The notes beneath the pieces were generated by a model. It ran no database searches. It saw only the letters and a list, made by a program, of their open reading frames with translations, and was not told where the DNA came from. Of a stretch of 64,000 bases of DNA, positions 1 through 13,020 are shown one piece after another (position 1 is the stretch's first letter; every line of letters starts with the position of its first letter). The stretch comes from Spinellus fusiger (Eukaryota; Mucoromycota; Mucoromycetes; Mucorales; Phycomycetaceae): the NCBI GenBank assembly GCA_025094145.1, contig JALLLS010000029.1:248001-312000 (forward strand), in the 5' to 3' direction. A program made the position numbers and the translations under genes.

Positions 1-16
1 AGAAAACAAACACATT

Positions 17-1889
17 ATGTCTGAAGCTGTGTAAGGACAAGAGAGTAGAGATAGTGTCGGACTAGAGGACATAGACAGTGGGAGGACACAGAGCCCCTGT
101 GCCCAAGCCCTTATGCTTACGTGTTGTATGGTTATAGTGCTGATATTGGTCTCATTGGTTTGGCTGTTATGGTATGTAGAAGGAGTGTGCAGGATGGAGT
201 GGAGTGTGCAGTGGACTCAACAACACGTTGAATGGAACAGGGCCAAAACCTTATTCTTAACATGAACGACCACGGATATACTGTCTGTGCCTACAACCGT
301 ACTACTTCCAAAGTGACTGACTTTCTGGAGAATGAAGCCAAGGGTAAGTTGCTTTCCTCTCGAGTGACTTTTGCTCCATCTTCTTTCATGTAAAGAGGCC
401 ATGGGATAGCTGACAGAAGAATGCTCCATAGGCACTAACATTGTCGGTGCCTACTCCATTGAGGAATTGTGCTCCAAGCTGAAGCGTCCCAGAAAAGTCA
501 TGCTGTTGGTCAAGGCCGGTAGTGCTGTCGATGCCTTTATCAACCAGCTCCTGCCTTTCCTTGAGGAGGGTGATATCATCATTGATGGTGGTAACTCCCA
601 CTTCCCTGACTCCATCCGCCGTACCAAGGAACTGGAGGCCAAGGGTATTCTCTTTGTTGGCTCTGGTGTCTCTGGTGGTGAGGAAGGTGCTCGCTATGGT
701 CCTTCTCTGATGCCCGGTGGAAACCCTGCTGCTTGGGAACACATCAAGCCCATCTTCCAGGCCATTGCTGCCAAGGCCCCTGATGGTGCTTCTTGTTGTG
801 AGTGGGTAGGCGAGACTGGCTCTGGCCACTATGTCAAGATGGTCCACAACGGCATTGGTACGTGTTTGTTGTGTGGAGTGAGCAGGAGAAACTAATACCC
901 CGCTGGCTGTTGTTTTTCTCTCTTTCTTCTAGAGTACGGAGACATGCAGTTGATTTGCGAAGTCTACCAGATCATGTTGGAGGGTCTTGGCTTGTCCCAT
1001 GATGAGATGGCCTCTGTGTTTGAAGAATGGAACAAGGGTGAATTGGACTCCTTCTTGATTGAGATTACTCGCGACATTCTCAAGTTCAAGGATGTCGACG
1101 GTAAGCCTCTTGTTGAGAAGATCAGAGATACTGCTGGCCAAAAGGGAACTGGCAAGTGGACTGGCATTGACTCTCTTGACCGTGGCATTCCCGTCACTTT
1201 GATTGGTGAGGCTGTGTATGCACGCTGTCTGTCCTCCCTCAAGGACGAGCGTATTCGTGCCTCCCAATTGTTGAGTGGTCCTCCCAAGGCCGAGTTCACA
1301 GGCGACAAGAAAGTGTTTTTGGACCAGCTTGGCCAGGCTCTTTATGCCTCCAAGATTGTCTCTTATGCACAGGGCTTTATGTTGATGCGCCAGGCTGCCA
1401 TTGATTTCGACTGGAAGCTCAACAATGCTGGCATTGCTCTTATGTGGCGTGGTGGCTGTATCATCCGCTCTGTCTTCTTGGGCAAGATCAGAGAGGCCTA
1501 CGACAACAACAAGAACCTTGAGAACTTGCTGTTTGACTCCTTCTTCCAAAAGGCCACAGCCGATGCCCAGCATGCCTGGAGAACTGTGATTGCTCAGGCT
1601 GTGTTGATGGGCATTCCCACCCCCGCCCTGTCGACTGCCCTCAACTTCTACGATGGTCTCCGTCACGCCCTGCTGCCTGCCAACCTTCTCCAGGCCCAGC
1701 GCGACTACTTTGGTGCCCACACCTACGAACTGTTGGAGGCTCCTGGGTAAGTCCAATGTCTTGTTCTGTGTTGCTGTTATAATGCGTGTCTATGGGTCAA
1801 CTCATGATTGTATGTGCAATAGTACTCACCACCACACCAACTGGACTGGCCGTGGTGGCAATGTCTCTGCTTCTACCTATGATGCCTAA
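17..1889 (+). CDS. gnd1: 6-phosphogluconate dehydrogenase (decarboxylating), 6 exons
   Basis: Cytosolic enzyme of the oxidative pentose phosphate pathway: 6-phosphogluconate + NADP+ gives ribulose 5-phosphate + CO2 + NADPH. Exons I infer: 17-30, 138-171, 241-343, 432-857, 933-1746, 1823-1889; all introns are GT-AG and the phases join to about 485 aa, normal for the family. The N-terminus has the Rossmann dinucleotide-binding motif [12 protein letters not shown] (about residues 9-20). Further on are [10 protein letters not shown], the catalytic-region signature [17 protein letters not shown] and the lysine-containing [16 protein letters not shown], which is split by intron 4. The C-terminal tail has HTNWTGRGG. 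The first ATG at 17 encodes only MSEAV before intron 1; this tiny first exon is inferred from the frame and the [14 protein letters not shown] reading. The gene is read toward the PDI-like gene 0.5 kb downstream. The upstream promoter lies outside the window. Nothing looks broken. Confidence 0.95.
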
Positions 1890-2404
1890 GCAATGGTGTG
1901 TCTTTCCTATCTTTCCTATCTTTCTCTCTTTACCTATCTTCCTATCTTCCTATCTTTACCTATCTTTCTCTTTACCTGAGCCCAAACCTACATTCTCTTT
2001 ACTAGAAAGAGATGCAAAAGTGATATTTGGCACTTGCCATTTTGAACTATTAAAAATGAACCCTCTTCCATTTTTGTGATTAAAGAAAAACAAAAAAAAA
2101 CAAAAGAGTGGGTGTGAGTTTGTCTCTCTTTCTCTCTACAGTCTACAGTCTACAGTCTATAGTACAGTACAGAGACTTCTTACAGGGCGAGAGGATACAT
2201 AAAAGAGATTTCTTCTCCCACCTCAATAACCTACAGTCACTTTATTGCCACTGAGTAGGACAGTCAAGAGAACCCAACCCCATGTCTGGCTTGACTCGAC
2301 AACGACCCACTTTATTCAGACTCAGAACAAGAAAGAAAAAAGATAAAAGATAAAAAAACCCTTTTGTTCTGCTTCTATTCTTCCCTTGTTCCTTGTTACT
2401 CACT
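1890..2404. other. Intergenic region with pyrimidine-rich tract
   Basis: This is the 3' flank of gnd1 and the presumed promoter of the PDI-like gene. It contains a CTATCTTTC-type pyrimidine tract at about 1906-1970 and short CTACAGT direct repeats at about 2140-2170. I see no coding sequence. Confidence 0.6.
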
Positions 2405-4147
2405 ATGAAATTCCTTCTCGCCCTTACAGTGGGTGCTCTTTTTCAGGGAGTGATCAGTCAGGCAGTGCAAGAAACAAGGTAACCCATCTTTAGCGTGTGT
2501 TATAGAACAAAGACCTCCCTTCCTCCTCACCCACCCTACACTTCTGACTGACTGACTGACTGGCTGACGGTAGAGAATCGTCTGTTGTTCGCCTTACGTC
2601 AGATACTCTCGCTAAACTCAAGGCAGAGTCCAAGGAGAACGCGTGGTTTGTAAAGTACTATGCTCCTTGGTGTGGACACTGTAAGAAGCTGGAGCCTGTG
2701 TGGGAGGAGCTGTCGGTTGTGCTGAAGGACACGGTGGGAGTGGCTGAACTCAACTGTGAAACTGCAAAGGGTAAGGGAAAGAGAAAGGGAATCAACATAG
2801 CAATATAGCAATATAGCAACATAGCAACATAGCAGCATAGCAACATAGCAGCATAGCAACATAGCAGCATAGCAACATAGCACCATAGCACCATAGACAG
2901 GCACACAAAAAAAAACAGTAGATTCTTCTGGTCTCATTTTCTTCTGTGTATGGGAAATAGATTTGTGCTCAGAGAATGGTGTAGCTGGTCTGCCAACTCT
3001 CAAATTGTAAGTCCTATAAGAACTACCTTGTAAAACCCCTTATAAGAATGAACCACAATAACATCACAGACTGATGCATTCTCTCTTGTTAGCTACATCC
3101 ACGGTGAGGTCTATGAATACTCAGGCGAACGCTCCTTGGACAAACTCACTCGTTATGCAAAGAACATGGCTGGGTAAGAATTCATCCTTCAAACACAGTC
3201 CACTCACCCCAAGTCACTCCTCTCTAGTCCTCCCGTACAACATGTGTTGGATGCTGATCTCCAGGAGAAGCTGCTACAGAATGAGGTGTCTGTTGTTGCT
3301 CTGTGTGGAGAAGAGGATGACGGCATCTTGGTAAGTTCCCTCGCCCTTCTTTATTGAGCCAAGACCATCTTATCCAACAGCACCTGCTCAGGATCTTACA
3401 GAGGAGTTGGCCATCAAATTCCTCTCCAAAGTCCCCTTCTATAGCTCCCATGATGTCTATGTCTTTGAACGCTTCAACATCCCTCTTGAGACCCTTCCCG
3501 TCTTTCTCATTGTAAAGAGCAGCGAGGATGTCATCTACACACCTGTTTCAGATGAGGAGGCCACAACAGACGCCAAGCACCAACAGGTGTTTGACTGGAT
3601 CAATAAGGAAAGATTCCCTCTTGTCAGCCATCTGAACCGTGCCAACACAGCCGATCTGCTCAAGGGCGACCACTGGGTTGTTCTGTCCATCATGGATGCT
3701 TCTGATGACAAGGCCTCCAAGGCACTCTTGTCGGCAGCCACAGCATGGAAGAGCAAGGACCACGCCGTTGCTGTTGTGTTTGTTCAGATGGACGCTGCTG
3801 TCTGGTCTAACTACGCCAAGAGAGCCTACCGACTGACCAAGGCACAGGAGACACGGGCCATTCTTCTTGATCCTTCTCACTCGCAGTACTTTAGTGAGGA
3901 TGTGTTGGGACATCCCTTGGTGCTGTCTGATCACGAAGCCTTATTCCAGACCCTCAGTGAGGCTACTTCTGGTCTGCTCACCGGCATCTCTACCAAGGCA
4001 CCTGTCAGTGTTTCTGTTCTTCAGAAGATTGTTGTGTTTGTAGGCACCCACTGGATAATTAGTAGTGTAGGATGTTTTGCTCTGTTGGGTGTGTTTGTGA
4101 GCTATGTCTTTTCTGGCTCGACCCCAAAGACAGTAAAGAAAGACTAG
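2405..4147 (+). CDS. PDI-family ER thioredoxin protein, membrane-anchored (TMX/Eps1-like)
   Basis: Predicted ER thiol-disulfide oxidoreductase of 418 aa. Exons I infer: 2405-2478, 2574-2770, 2961-3006, 3093-3173, 3228-3330, 3392-4147, all GT-AG with matching phases. Residues 1-19 form a signal peptide (MKFLLALTVGALFQGVIS). A single thioredoxin domain follows (about 25-135), with active site YYAPWCGHCKKLEP and the cis-proline loop GLPTLKFY. The rest resembles the redox-inactive thioredoxin-like domains of PDI relatives. One transmembrane helix sits near residues 385-408 (HWIISSVGCFALLGVFVSYVF), leaving a short lysine-rich cytosolic tail ending VKKD. That tail only loosely resembles a dilysine retrieval signal. 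One CxxC plus a membrane anchor fits TMX-type proteins better than soluble Pdi1, which has two CxxC sites and HDEL. It is convergent with the next gene, 147 bp away. Which PDI subfamily it belongs to is uncertain. Confidence 0.85.
2800..2895. repeat. Short tandem repeat in PDI-like intron 2
   Basis: About ten degenerate copies of an 8-10 bp CATAGCA(A/G)- type unit fill much of intron 2 of the PDI-like gene. This explains why that intron (about 190 nt) is longer than its neighbours. It makes spurious cysteine/leucine-rich reading frames on the minus strand. Confidence 0.8.
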
Positions 4148-4179
4148 TTCATAAGAATAAGAAGTCTGTCTAATAATAT

Positions 4180-4245
4180 TGTTGTTGTTGTTGTTACTAT
4201 TATTATTATTACTACTACTACCACCACTATCACTATTATTGTACA
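4180..4245. repeat. Trinucleotide microsatellite between convergent genes
   Basis: Runs of GTT, then ATT, ACT and ACC triplets lie in the 147-bp gap between the two convergent genes, probably in the 3' UTRs. Confidence 0.8.
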
Positions 4246-4294
4246 GATCGTGTTTATTGTGTTGGTCATAACTTCTATGCATGGACTTGTCTAG

Positions 4295-4790
4295 CTAATG
4301 CTTCTTTGTCTGCTCTGGACGTGGCGAAACAGTAGATCGCTCTGCTTCAGTAGGCGGTGATAGCGTAGGAATAGACGGTCGTAAGGGTGGCATTCTACCC
4401 ACACTTGTATCGATAGGAGGAAGCACAGGCTTGGCTGATCTTGGAGAAGGTGTGGGCCTTAGATCCCTTGTCTCTACAGAGTGCAACAATTGTACTGGCT
4501 TGGGGAGATTCCTTGCCTTCTTCAGCTGCTTTTCTCCCTCACTCTGCTTGGTAGGATGGCTAGGACCTGTCAGAGGAGACGTCAGTGCACTGGCATTCCC
4601 TCTCTGTATCTTGGCCTTGAGTGCTTCCATGACTTTTGTATGGGAGACCTGTCGTTCATGGTCATGGCTGGCTGTGAGATCAACCCCAGCAGTGAGAACA
4701 GCGCGTGTTCTTTTACGTGACTCTGTGGACTCGGATAAGAGTGGGTTGGGAGACACAGGCATGGACAGTGGTGGGTAGCGTGGATAGACC

Positions 4791-4858
<68 letters not shown>

Positions 4859-5700
4859 ATTATTATTGCTGCTGCGATTATTATTGCTATTGATATTGCT
4901 ATTGCTATTGCTGATACCAGAGCGAGTGTCTTGTGTAGAACACAGTGGGTGGGCAGAGTGAGGATACACTACCCTTGGAGAATAACAGAGTTCTGGTTGG
5001 ACAGGAGAATAGGTATACATGGGTGGGTAGGTGTCTGTGGCACCAGTAATACGGGCCAGTGCTTGTTGCTGTACGGGTGCTAGTTCATAATAGGGTCCTT
5101 GGAGAGGATGTTCATAGAGTTTGTTATGAGAACGAGTCACCTTTGTTTGTGTCCTTAGCAACTCCAGATCCATTTGTTTGAGATGAATGCGAGTCTGTTC
5201 GATTCGAAGAAGGTCTGCCGCTGTTTGTTTCTATGTTATTCGTTAAAAATAAAAACAGAGGGCAGCAATAGTACTTACTTTGTCTTCTTCTGCTTTGGCC
5301 ATTAGGACCTGCTTAAGTAGCTCATGGTCATCTTTGTACTTGTCGAGTATCTCTTTGATGGACAGAGAAGGAAGAAGAATCACTTGGTGGGGTGATGTAG
5401 GCCATTGGAAGGCAGGAGGTGACATTGGCTTGAGTGGACTGGTCATGGAGAGGAGAGAAGAAGAAGCCGTCTTGAAATTGGCTGACTGAACATGTAAGTC
5501 GTACTATTCTTTACACCTTCTGTACTCGAGTAAGGTGCTGCGTCATAAGCAACACGATAAGAGAGAGAGAGAGAAAGGGAGAGAAAAGGGCAAATATAAA
5601 CTACTACCGGGAAATATAAAAGAAAAGAACCAAAAAGAGATAAAGTCCTACCTTTGATCTTTCCTTGTTGGGGCAAACATCTATTGGCCATTGATTCCAT
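4295..5700 (-). CDS. Fungal protein of unknown function with coiled-coil block and Asn/Ser repeat
   Basis: I do not recognise a named family. Minus-strand exons inferred: 5700-5652, 5481-5279, 5230-4295; phases join to 395 aa starting MESMANRCLPQQ. Residues about 55-105 form a charged, probably helical/coiled-coil block (SIKEILDKYKDDHELL, then KAEEDKKQTAADLLRIEQ) that is split by intron 2 (48 nt) at the lysine. The middle is low complexity: about residues 190-232 are mostly alternating Asn and Ser, encoded by a GTTGCT microsatellite. The C-terminal half is rich in Pro, Ser and Lys/Arg (SPRSAKPVLPP, RKRTRAVLTAG), with no obvious catalytic motif. Basic patches and disorder would fit a nuclear or regulatory protein, but that is inference only. 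The first intron (5651-5482) is placed by phase and acceptor consensus; an alternative start is Met at 5446. Confidence 0.65.
4788..4920. repeat. (GTTGCT)n coding microsatellite with degenerate flank
   Basis: A run of GTTGCT hexamers at about 4792-4856 continues into imperfect ATT/GCT triplets to about 4915. Read on the minus strand in frame it codes for alternating Asn-Ser and Ser-Asn-Asn. Reading frames from other frames (poly-Cys, poly-Leu/Leu-Val) are artefacts of this repeat. Confidence 0.9.
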
Positions 5701-6165
5701 TCTTCCTGCCCCCTCTTCCTTCTATGATAAGGAAGCAGCGATAAGGAAGTGGCTGAATAACTATACTCTATTACATTCTAATGTTGTTGTGCACCGACAC
5801 TATAGAGAATAGAACAGACCATCCCACGTGCTGTTTTGAGTCTGTGTACTCTCTTCGGTCTTTGTTTTCCAAGGCACCCATCTTGTTACAAAAGTATATA
5901 CTTGTGTGGAGGCAATAGAACCCTTCTAGATTGGTTAAACATGTAAGTGGAGAATGGCATGTTGATAATAAATAGAATATGCTTCATGCACAATGCCATC
6001 CAACTCATTAATGAGCATGGCATTGGATAAAGAACAAGTGCAGTGGGTCAGATCCAATCCATGGCTTGGGTATCTCAAGTTATAGGGTAATATTATAGCA
6101 GTGTTCAGCAAAATACATATAACCCTTTTTACATTCCGATATACTTCTGTTACAAAAACACACAG
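5701..6165. other. Intergenic, no gene seen
   Basis: Upstream flank of the 4295-5700 gene. It is AT-rich toward the Tc1 relic and has no supported coding sequence. Confidence 0.5.
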
Positions 6166-6171
6166 TAAACA

Positions 6172-6660
6172 CACAGTAAAGACTTCAGGATTAGATAAAG
6201 TATAAAAAAGATCAACAGGATAATATATACAAGTTTATTGGGTGGAAACCCTTAATATTTGGTGTCTCTATCCTTGGTCTCTATCACAGCCCTACATCTC
6301 CATCCCATACTGATAATGAGGTTGTTGGTAACCTCCTTGGGAATTTTGTCCCATTCTTGAGTCTTCAGATCCTGGAGAGTGTTTGCTGAGGCCATCCTCT
6401 TGCAGAATACTCTGTCTAGTTCTTCCCAAAGATGCTCTATTGGGTTCAGGTCAGGGCTCTGAGAGGACCATCTCTCCTTCTTTCTTCGCACCACTCTGTT
6501 GCAGTTGTTGTTGCTCATCAACTGGAACTTGGACTCATCGGACCAGACGACTGTCTTCCAGTCTTTTTCTACCAATTGGAGGTGGACCTTGGCCCAAGCA
6601 AGCCTCAACTTCTTGTGCTTGTTCAGTGATGTTAGATATAATAGATGTTATAGCGAAAAA
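6172..6660 (-). pseudogene. Tc1-like transposase relic, internally deleted
   Basis: A minus-strand frame (6608-6252) keeps the ends of a Tc1/mariner DDE transposase. The N-terminal part reads KVHLQLVEKDWKTVVWSDESKF (first catalytic Asp in WSDES) and then jumps directly to SSQSPDLNPIEHLWEELDR (the third catalytic acidic residue block), ending in a CRAVIETKDRDTKY-like tail. The segment that should hold the second catalytic Asp and the MVWGC-type motif is missing, so the protein is inactive. The left border at about 6172 (CAGTAAAGACTTCA, then GATCAACAG-ATAATATATACA) matches the left border of the relic at 11915, so both belong to one family. The right end is not recognisable. Confidence 0.85.
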
Positions 6661-6737
6661 AGAAGGAATAAGGAATAAGTAAAAAATAAATAACCTTTCT
6701 TTGAGCAAAATAAAGACCGAGAAATGAAAAAGATTAT

Positions 6738-7800
6738 ATGGTTTCCACCGAACACTGTAGTATACTTTCTTTTCCTACGTTTACAGTTTCGGATGACTCT
6801 TCTAAGTTGTCAGATTCCTCTTACAGTCCCTCTCATGTCACTGTTACCTGGGCTCCTGTGAATTGTTTATTGTATGCTGATGATGTGGCTCATATGGGCT
6901 GCCCAGAAGATATACATCGAATGCTGGCACTTGTCGAAATTCACTCGACCCTCCTTGGCTACAAATGGAGTCCCTCCAAATGTGAAGTACTCAATGCCCC
7001 AGGCAATGTGCTGTTTTATCTCTATGGCACCGAGCTTCCAACCTGTGATACTTTCAAGTACCTTGGTATCCCCTTTTCACGTCAAGGTATTAACCAAGAC
7101 GCACTTTTCTTACACTCACAAGTCAAGGCAATTGCAGTGATGCAAAAGCTGAGAGGAATGGGTGTAAACATGTATGGCTTTGGGATTACAGCAGCCCTAA
7201 GAGCTTATACTGTTTTTGTTTGGCCTACTCTTGAGTATGGGTTGGCTATTTGTAATGTCAATAGACTAGGCATCTGCCCTCCATAAATCTATCAGTCTGC
7301 TTGTCTGAGACTTTGTCTCGCTAGATCTGCTACTGCTAGGTTTGGAACGATCCAGGTTGCCCAATTAGCCGCCCTCCCTAACATATACTCTCGTTTCCTT
7401 TATCTGCAAGCCAATTTTGTTGGGTGAGCAGCTACCCTTCCTGATTACACCCTCCTCTGGTGCCTTGTCCCGCAGCTTGAGGCACCCCAGAGTAAATCCA
7501 GATGGATTAAGCTACGTGGCAATGTACTCTGGCAAAATGCTCAAAGAATAGAACGGGCTCACAACCCTCCTAAATATCCATTAAAAGTAGCTTATCTTGA
7601 ACGTCTTCAAAGTGAAATTACTAGTCTGGTACGTGGCAAGAATCCGCTGGTGACGGTAGCCCGTGGACTCTATAGACCTGTTTGGGATCCAATTCTTCTA
7701 CTACCGTGCACGCGCAAAGAGAGACATCGTCTACTAAAATGGAGGATTGCTTGGTTACTACCAACACCTTCAGTTCCTTGTTAATGTGGCTACCCATCTG
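6738..7800 (+). pseudogene. Non-LTR retrotransposon (LINE) reverse transcriptase relic, C-terminal half
   Basis: The frame 6738-7286 encodes the C-terminal part of a non-LTR reverse transcriptase. It has the catalytic motif LLYADDVAHMG, then KCEVLNAPG and the post-catalytic TFKYLGIPFSRQGI typical of fungal LINEs. A stop at about 7284 is followed by decayed but still coding-like DNA to about 7800, with several frameshifts (for example ARSATARFGTIQVAQLAALPN and RHRLLKWRIAW). It lacks the endonuclease and the first part of the RT, and differs from the LINE at 16-21 kb. It is dead by truncation and multiple stops. Confidence 0.8.
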
Positions 7801-8188
7801 CTAACAGGGACCCCTTTATCACTTGAGTATTTAGAGTGTTTATATGTTTATCCTAATTTCTCAAAAGTTCTTATAGGGTGGCTAATATTCTCAATGCACG
7901 AATAGCACTGCACACTCCAAAAAAAAAACTCCCTTAAACTGTATAACATAATACACTCTACACTCTACACAAAAAGACTGATATCTCTCTTGGACTTTAC
8001 TAAACAAATGATAATAACACTAATCAACGGCCAAATCTACCACCACCTAATGTCGATCCTCTTCAATGGAGAATAAAATATTCTTCTTCCAATGAAAACG
8101 GAATAACCCTTATATCATTTGTCTGGAATTCATCCGTGCGGGGTGATGTTTTTAGCTCTAATATAGAAAGTACTGTAGTAATTGGCAC
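7801..8188. other. Unassigned; short coding-like stretch
   Basis: AT-rich DNA between the LINE relic and a dispersed repeat. At about 8030-8165 (+) a stop-free stretch reads DPLQWRIKYSSSNENGI followed by TLISFVWNSSVRGDVFSSN. It looks like degraded coding sequence, but I cannot assign it. Confidence 0.3.
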
Positions 8189-8560
8189 TGTGATAATAGG
8201 AGCTACTAGTGAGATGAAAGTGTAGGCAATCGGTCACTAGTAGGGTAACAGGTCTTGAGAGTAACGGTAATGCACAGATGTGGTAGGACAGGAGGGGCAG
8301 AACACAACGACAGATTTAGATGCTTTAGGCACTTGTTCTTTACCTATTAACTTCAAGCAAACGGCTGCTTCTCAGACAGTTCAACAATACTTAACAACGA
8401 GCGAAAAAACCACTTCTTTATTATCCCTTCAGAAATAAGAGCCTTTTATACCCTTTTCCTAGCTATTATTAACCATCTAATATACTCGGTCTTCTATACT
8501 TTTGGCATTCTCTTGATAGACAATATATGCGCTATCCTAAAGATGTCTCAGCTTTATTAC
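8189..8560. repeat. Dispersed repeat R1, copy 1 (about 370 bp, possible solo LTR)
   Basis: This segment is clearly homologous along its length to 43236-43613. It starts TGTGATAATAG and both copies end in CAGCTTTATTAC. Near the start a perfect 10-bp inverted repeat (CTACTAGTGA at 8203-8212, TCACTAGTAG at 8234-8243) is conserved in both copies. The TGTG start and TTACA end suggest a solo LTR, but I find no clear target-site duplication, so the class is open. Confidence 0.7.
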
Positions 8561-8856
8561 AGTACCCAATAACAAACACACTGTACCAGAGCACCATAGA
8601 ACAGTGGCTGTGGTAATCTCCATGGTTATTTATCCTTGTTCTTATCAGACACCATTACAGTGAATAAAAAATAAAACAATGCATTTCTATTTCTAATAGG
8701 AGGATCTTTTAATGTGAATCTCTTTGATTCTTTTCCATCTATCTGTTGATTTCTTTTATACATTGGGATATATTTATTGACGGGTACATTCCACAGAGAG
8801 GGGAAAACATACAGATATAGCAAAGATGTATAGGAAAGAAGAGGGAAAGATGGCAT
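8561..8856. other. 3' flank of TPI, no gene seen
   Basis: About 300 bp downstream of the triosephosphate isomerase stop codon. AT-rich, with no supported gene. Confidence 0.5.
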
Positions 8857-9994
<1,138 letters not shown>

Positions 9995-11914
9995 TTTCTA
10001 TTGGATAGAGTTTATTTTTGCGTTGATGGATGGATGGATTCAAATGGAATAAAGAAGGTGGGAGTGGTAACTATTTTATTGACTTACTATTGTTGAAGTG
10101 GCTTTTTAAAAGGGACAAAGGGACAAAGAGGAAAAGAGGAAAAGAGGAAAAAATAACAAGAACAGTGGAAGAAGAAGAGAATAACTCTCATTACAACTCT
10201 TGACTGCAACCCCAAGCGTAGGGTTTGGATCGCCGCTTACTTAGAGTCAACGTCATATCAGCCTCTCATCCAATGTTTGACGCATGTGCTTTGAGACTAG
10301 GGTATTGTTCTTTGAAAAAATGTAAGTGGTGACATCTATAGGCTAACCCTCTATAATGATGGAGAGATAGACAGAAAATAGTCCGTAGAATGTTCCTATG
10401 GGTATACACGCTTATAGATCTAGATCTACACTACACTCTCTGCTACTATTAGACTAAGTCCATTGATTTTGCACCTTAAAAAAGGATAAAAAAGACGTCA
10501 TTCTCTTCCCCTTTTTTATTTTATTTTATATATAGAATAGACGGAATGAAACTGTATCCAGCATCACTTCCATAATGACATAAATAAGAATACAAAAAAA
10601 AACACTTCCATAATAACAAATACTAGTGTAATGCCCGATAGTAGCTAAACTTTAGACTATTGTCCCAATAAAACTCTATTTGATGAGAAGAATAAAACAA
10701 CAATGAAACAAATAGATAAAAAAACGCTTAGCTTAGTTATTTTCTATTGAATTGAATACACTAAAATAATAGATCCATTAGTACATATGAAAAGAAGAAG
10801 AACAGGACATTATAAGAAATGGGAGGGTGTGAAGGATCTGTCCTGGGAGAGATCTAGAGAGAGATCTAGAGAGAGAAAACCATATCTTTTTGCAGTGGAT
10901 TAGAACTCAAACTTCATTCTGTAAGACAAGAATGCATTTGCTGTACAACCTTCTTTTTCTTTTCTTACTGTTTATCCTTGTAGACATAGGCTACACTTGT
11001 ACATTTGAGTAGTTAACATTCTACATGAATCAGTATTTACATAGGTGAGTATTTTGGTGCACTCCTTTCATCCACTTTTAGTGGAACACTGCTACTGTTT
11101 CATTACAAACCAGTGTCTATTGAACATTAGTAGCACACACATCAAAATATACATCACTGACTGCAGACCTACACTCAGCCATTGAATAGATGCACAAAGT
11201 AGTCTGTTGGAGATAGACCATGGTAGAAGAAAAGAGAAATAATATGCTGCTTTACTATAAAAACATACAATTCTATTTTATTATTTGCTATTGTACCAAT
11301 CACTCCCTCCTTGTTCTTAATTGTGTGGGCTGAAGTAGAGTAGATCAACAGATCATTTACTATGTAAAGAGTGTGTTTCTTTTTCTTCATATGCAATACT
11401 AAAGAAATCTACAGAGTAGATCCATAGCATTATGATTAGACATTTAGAGTAGGTTTGTTCTGCTGTCTTGTAACTATTGACTATCTTTACACTGATCACT
11501 ATAAGAAGAAAAACACGAAAGACCATGACTGTTCAGGCCTTCTATTTGCTTCTATTTCTTTCTTTCTTTCTTTCTTTCTTTTTCACAAAGAACTAGATAC
11601 TGAACACTGAAATAAAGGGTGATGAAAGAGAATAGCAATAACAATAGTAGTAATGGTAGCGTACATTGAAGTCTTTCTCTTGGTAATAAAGAAGATTGGA
11701 GGCTATGGATCTGTGAAAAAGAAGATAGAAAATATCTTACAAAGGATAGTAAATTCTTTACAATTTCCAATTCATAGGGATCTATTTTCATATCAAAGTA
11801 CAGTAGGATGACAGAAAGTCATAGAGACGCTTTCAAGCTTTAGATTCTCCGACCCTATTTCCTATATGTTACTATACTTGTTTTTTAATAATAATAATAA
11901 GATACATTAAAGAT
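9995..11914. other. Intergenic, simple repeats only
   Basis: TPI promoter side and AT-rich spacer. It contains GGGACAAAGAGGAAAAGAGG-type purine repeats at about 10108-10150, GAGAGATCTA repeats at about 10850-10878 and a TTTC microsatellite at about 11552-11582. I could not support a gene. Confidence 0.5.
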
Positions 11915-13020
11915 ACAGTAGAGACTTCAAACTTATACAAAACATAGATAAGATCAACAGAATAATATATACAGGCTTATTAGACAAGAAGTCTGAGTAG
12001 TTAGTACTGCCACCCTTTGCTTCAATGACAGCATTGTATCTCTGAGGCATGCCCAAAATGAAGCTATTGATCATCTCTATTGCTATTATTCTTTTGCCAT
12101 TTGAGCAACAGGGCAGCCTCCAAATCTTAAAGAGTACTTTGGACAGTCTTTTTCCTTCTTTTTCGAATCTCACGGTCCAAAATATCCCAAAAGTGATTGA
12201 TTGGGGTTTGGGTCAGGGCTTTGTGAGATCCAGTCCTTCAATGTGAGTGGATCCACTTCCTCCTTCTATTCATTCACTACCTTGTACTTATGGCTACTGG
12301 AATCATCCTCCTAAAGAACTTAATCTATTTCTGACTTCATTTCAAAAAGATGGGCCAGCTCAAGAAGATATTATTCCTTCAATATCTTAATATATCCAGG
12401 ACCATCAATACTGCCTTTTAATAGGCATTACCATTCTATACCTTTCTCAAATATAAAACCCCACACTATCACCCCACCACTACCAAACTTCATAGTTGGC
12501 CTCACCTTCTTTGAGAGTAACCCTTCCTTCTTCTTTTGGATGACTATGCTGTGATTATTGATGGAGATGAGCTGGTACCCTGACTCATCGGTCCAGTGGG
12601 CATGGTATTTGGTCCAAGTAAATCCCATTATCTCTCTCTCTCTCTTTAATGGTGAAAGCAAGGTTCTTTACTAGCCTGTAAGAAAACAGGCCAATGTTAT
12701 TCATCATGTTGTGAATTGTCACCATGGATGCTCTGGTGAAGCTCCATTAGTGTCTGAAATAAATCTTGAGCCACCTCCCAAGACAATTTTCTCTCGTCTC
12801 TTTTATTAATGAGAGACTTATTCTCAGTGATTCTCTCAGACTTTAAATCACTTGTTTCTCTGTATCTCTTGAGAATACTTTATGGAGGGGTAAAGTTCAT
12901 GCTAAAACGACTAACAATCTCTACTTAGGTAGTGCCATCTATAATTGTCTTGTGTAGAATGAGACAACGATTAAAGTCATCAATAATTCTTTTCTTTTCT
13001 TTTAGTAGAAAGATGTTTTG
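11915..13020 (-). mobile_element. Degenerate Tc1-like element
   Basis: TA at 11913-11914 precedes CAGTAGAGACTTCA, the same border as the relic at about 6172. Minus-strand fragments of one transposase are readable in order from right to left. An N-terminal part lies at about 12780-12960 (SDLKSERITENKSL, then DERKLSWEVAQ). The catalytic core at 12661-12428 reads FTWTKYHAHWTDESGYQL and later RPTMKFGSGGVIVWGFIF (first Asp plus the VWG motif). The C-terminus at 12173-11970 contains MINSFILGMPQRYNAVIEAK. Frameshifts and stops separate them, so it is inactive. The right TIR is not recognisable. Confidence 0.8.

Noticed and set aside
929..1756. 275-codon minus-strand frame
   Set aside because: Lies opposite the well-supported 6-phosphogluconate dehydrogenase exon 5 and has no family features.
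2599..3003. Cys/Leu-rich minus-strand frames across PDI-like intron 2
   Set aside because: They come from the CATAGCA tandem repeat within an intron of the plus-strand gene.
4705..4893. Poly-cysteine reading frame on the plus strand
   Set aside because: Artefact of the GTTGCT microsatellite; the minus-strand frame is the supported gene.
6874..7140. Alternative 88-codon plus-strand frame
   Set aside because: Overlaps the LINE RT frame that carries YADD and post-catalytic motifs; no features of its own.
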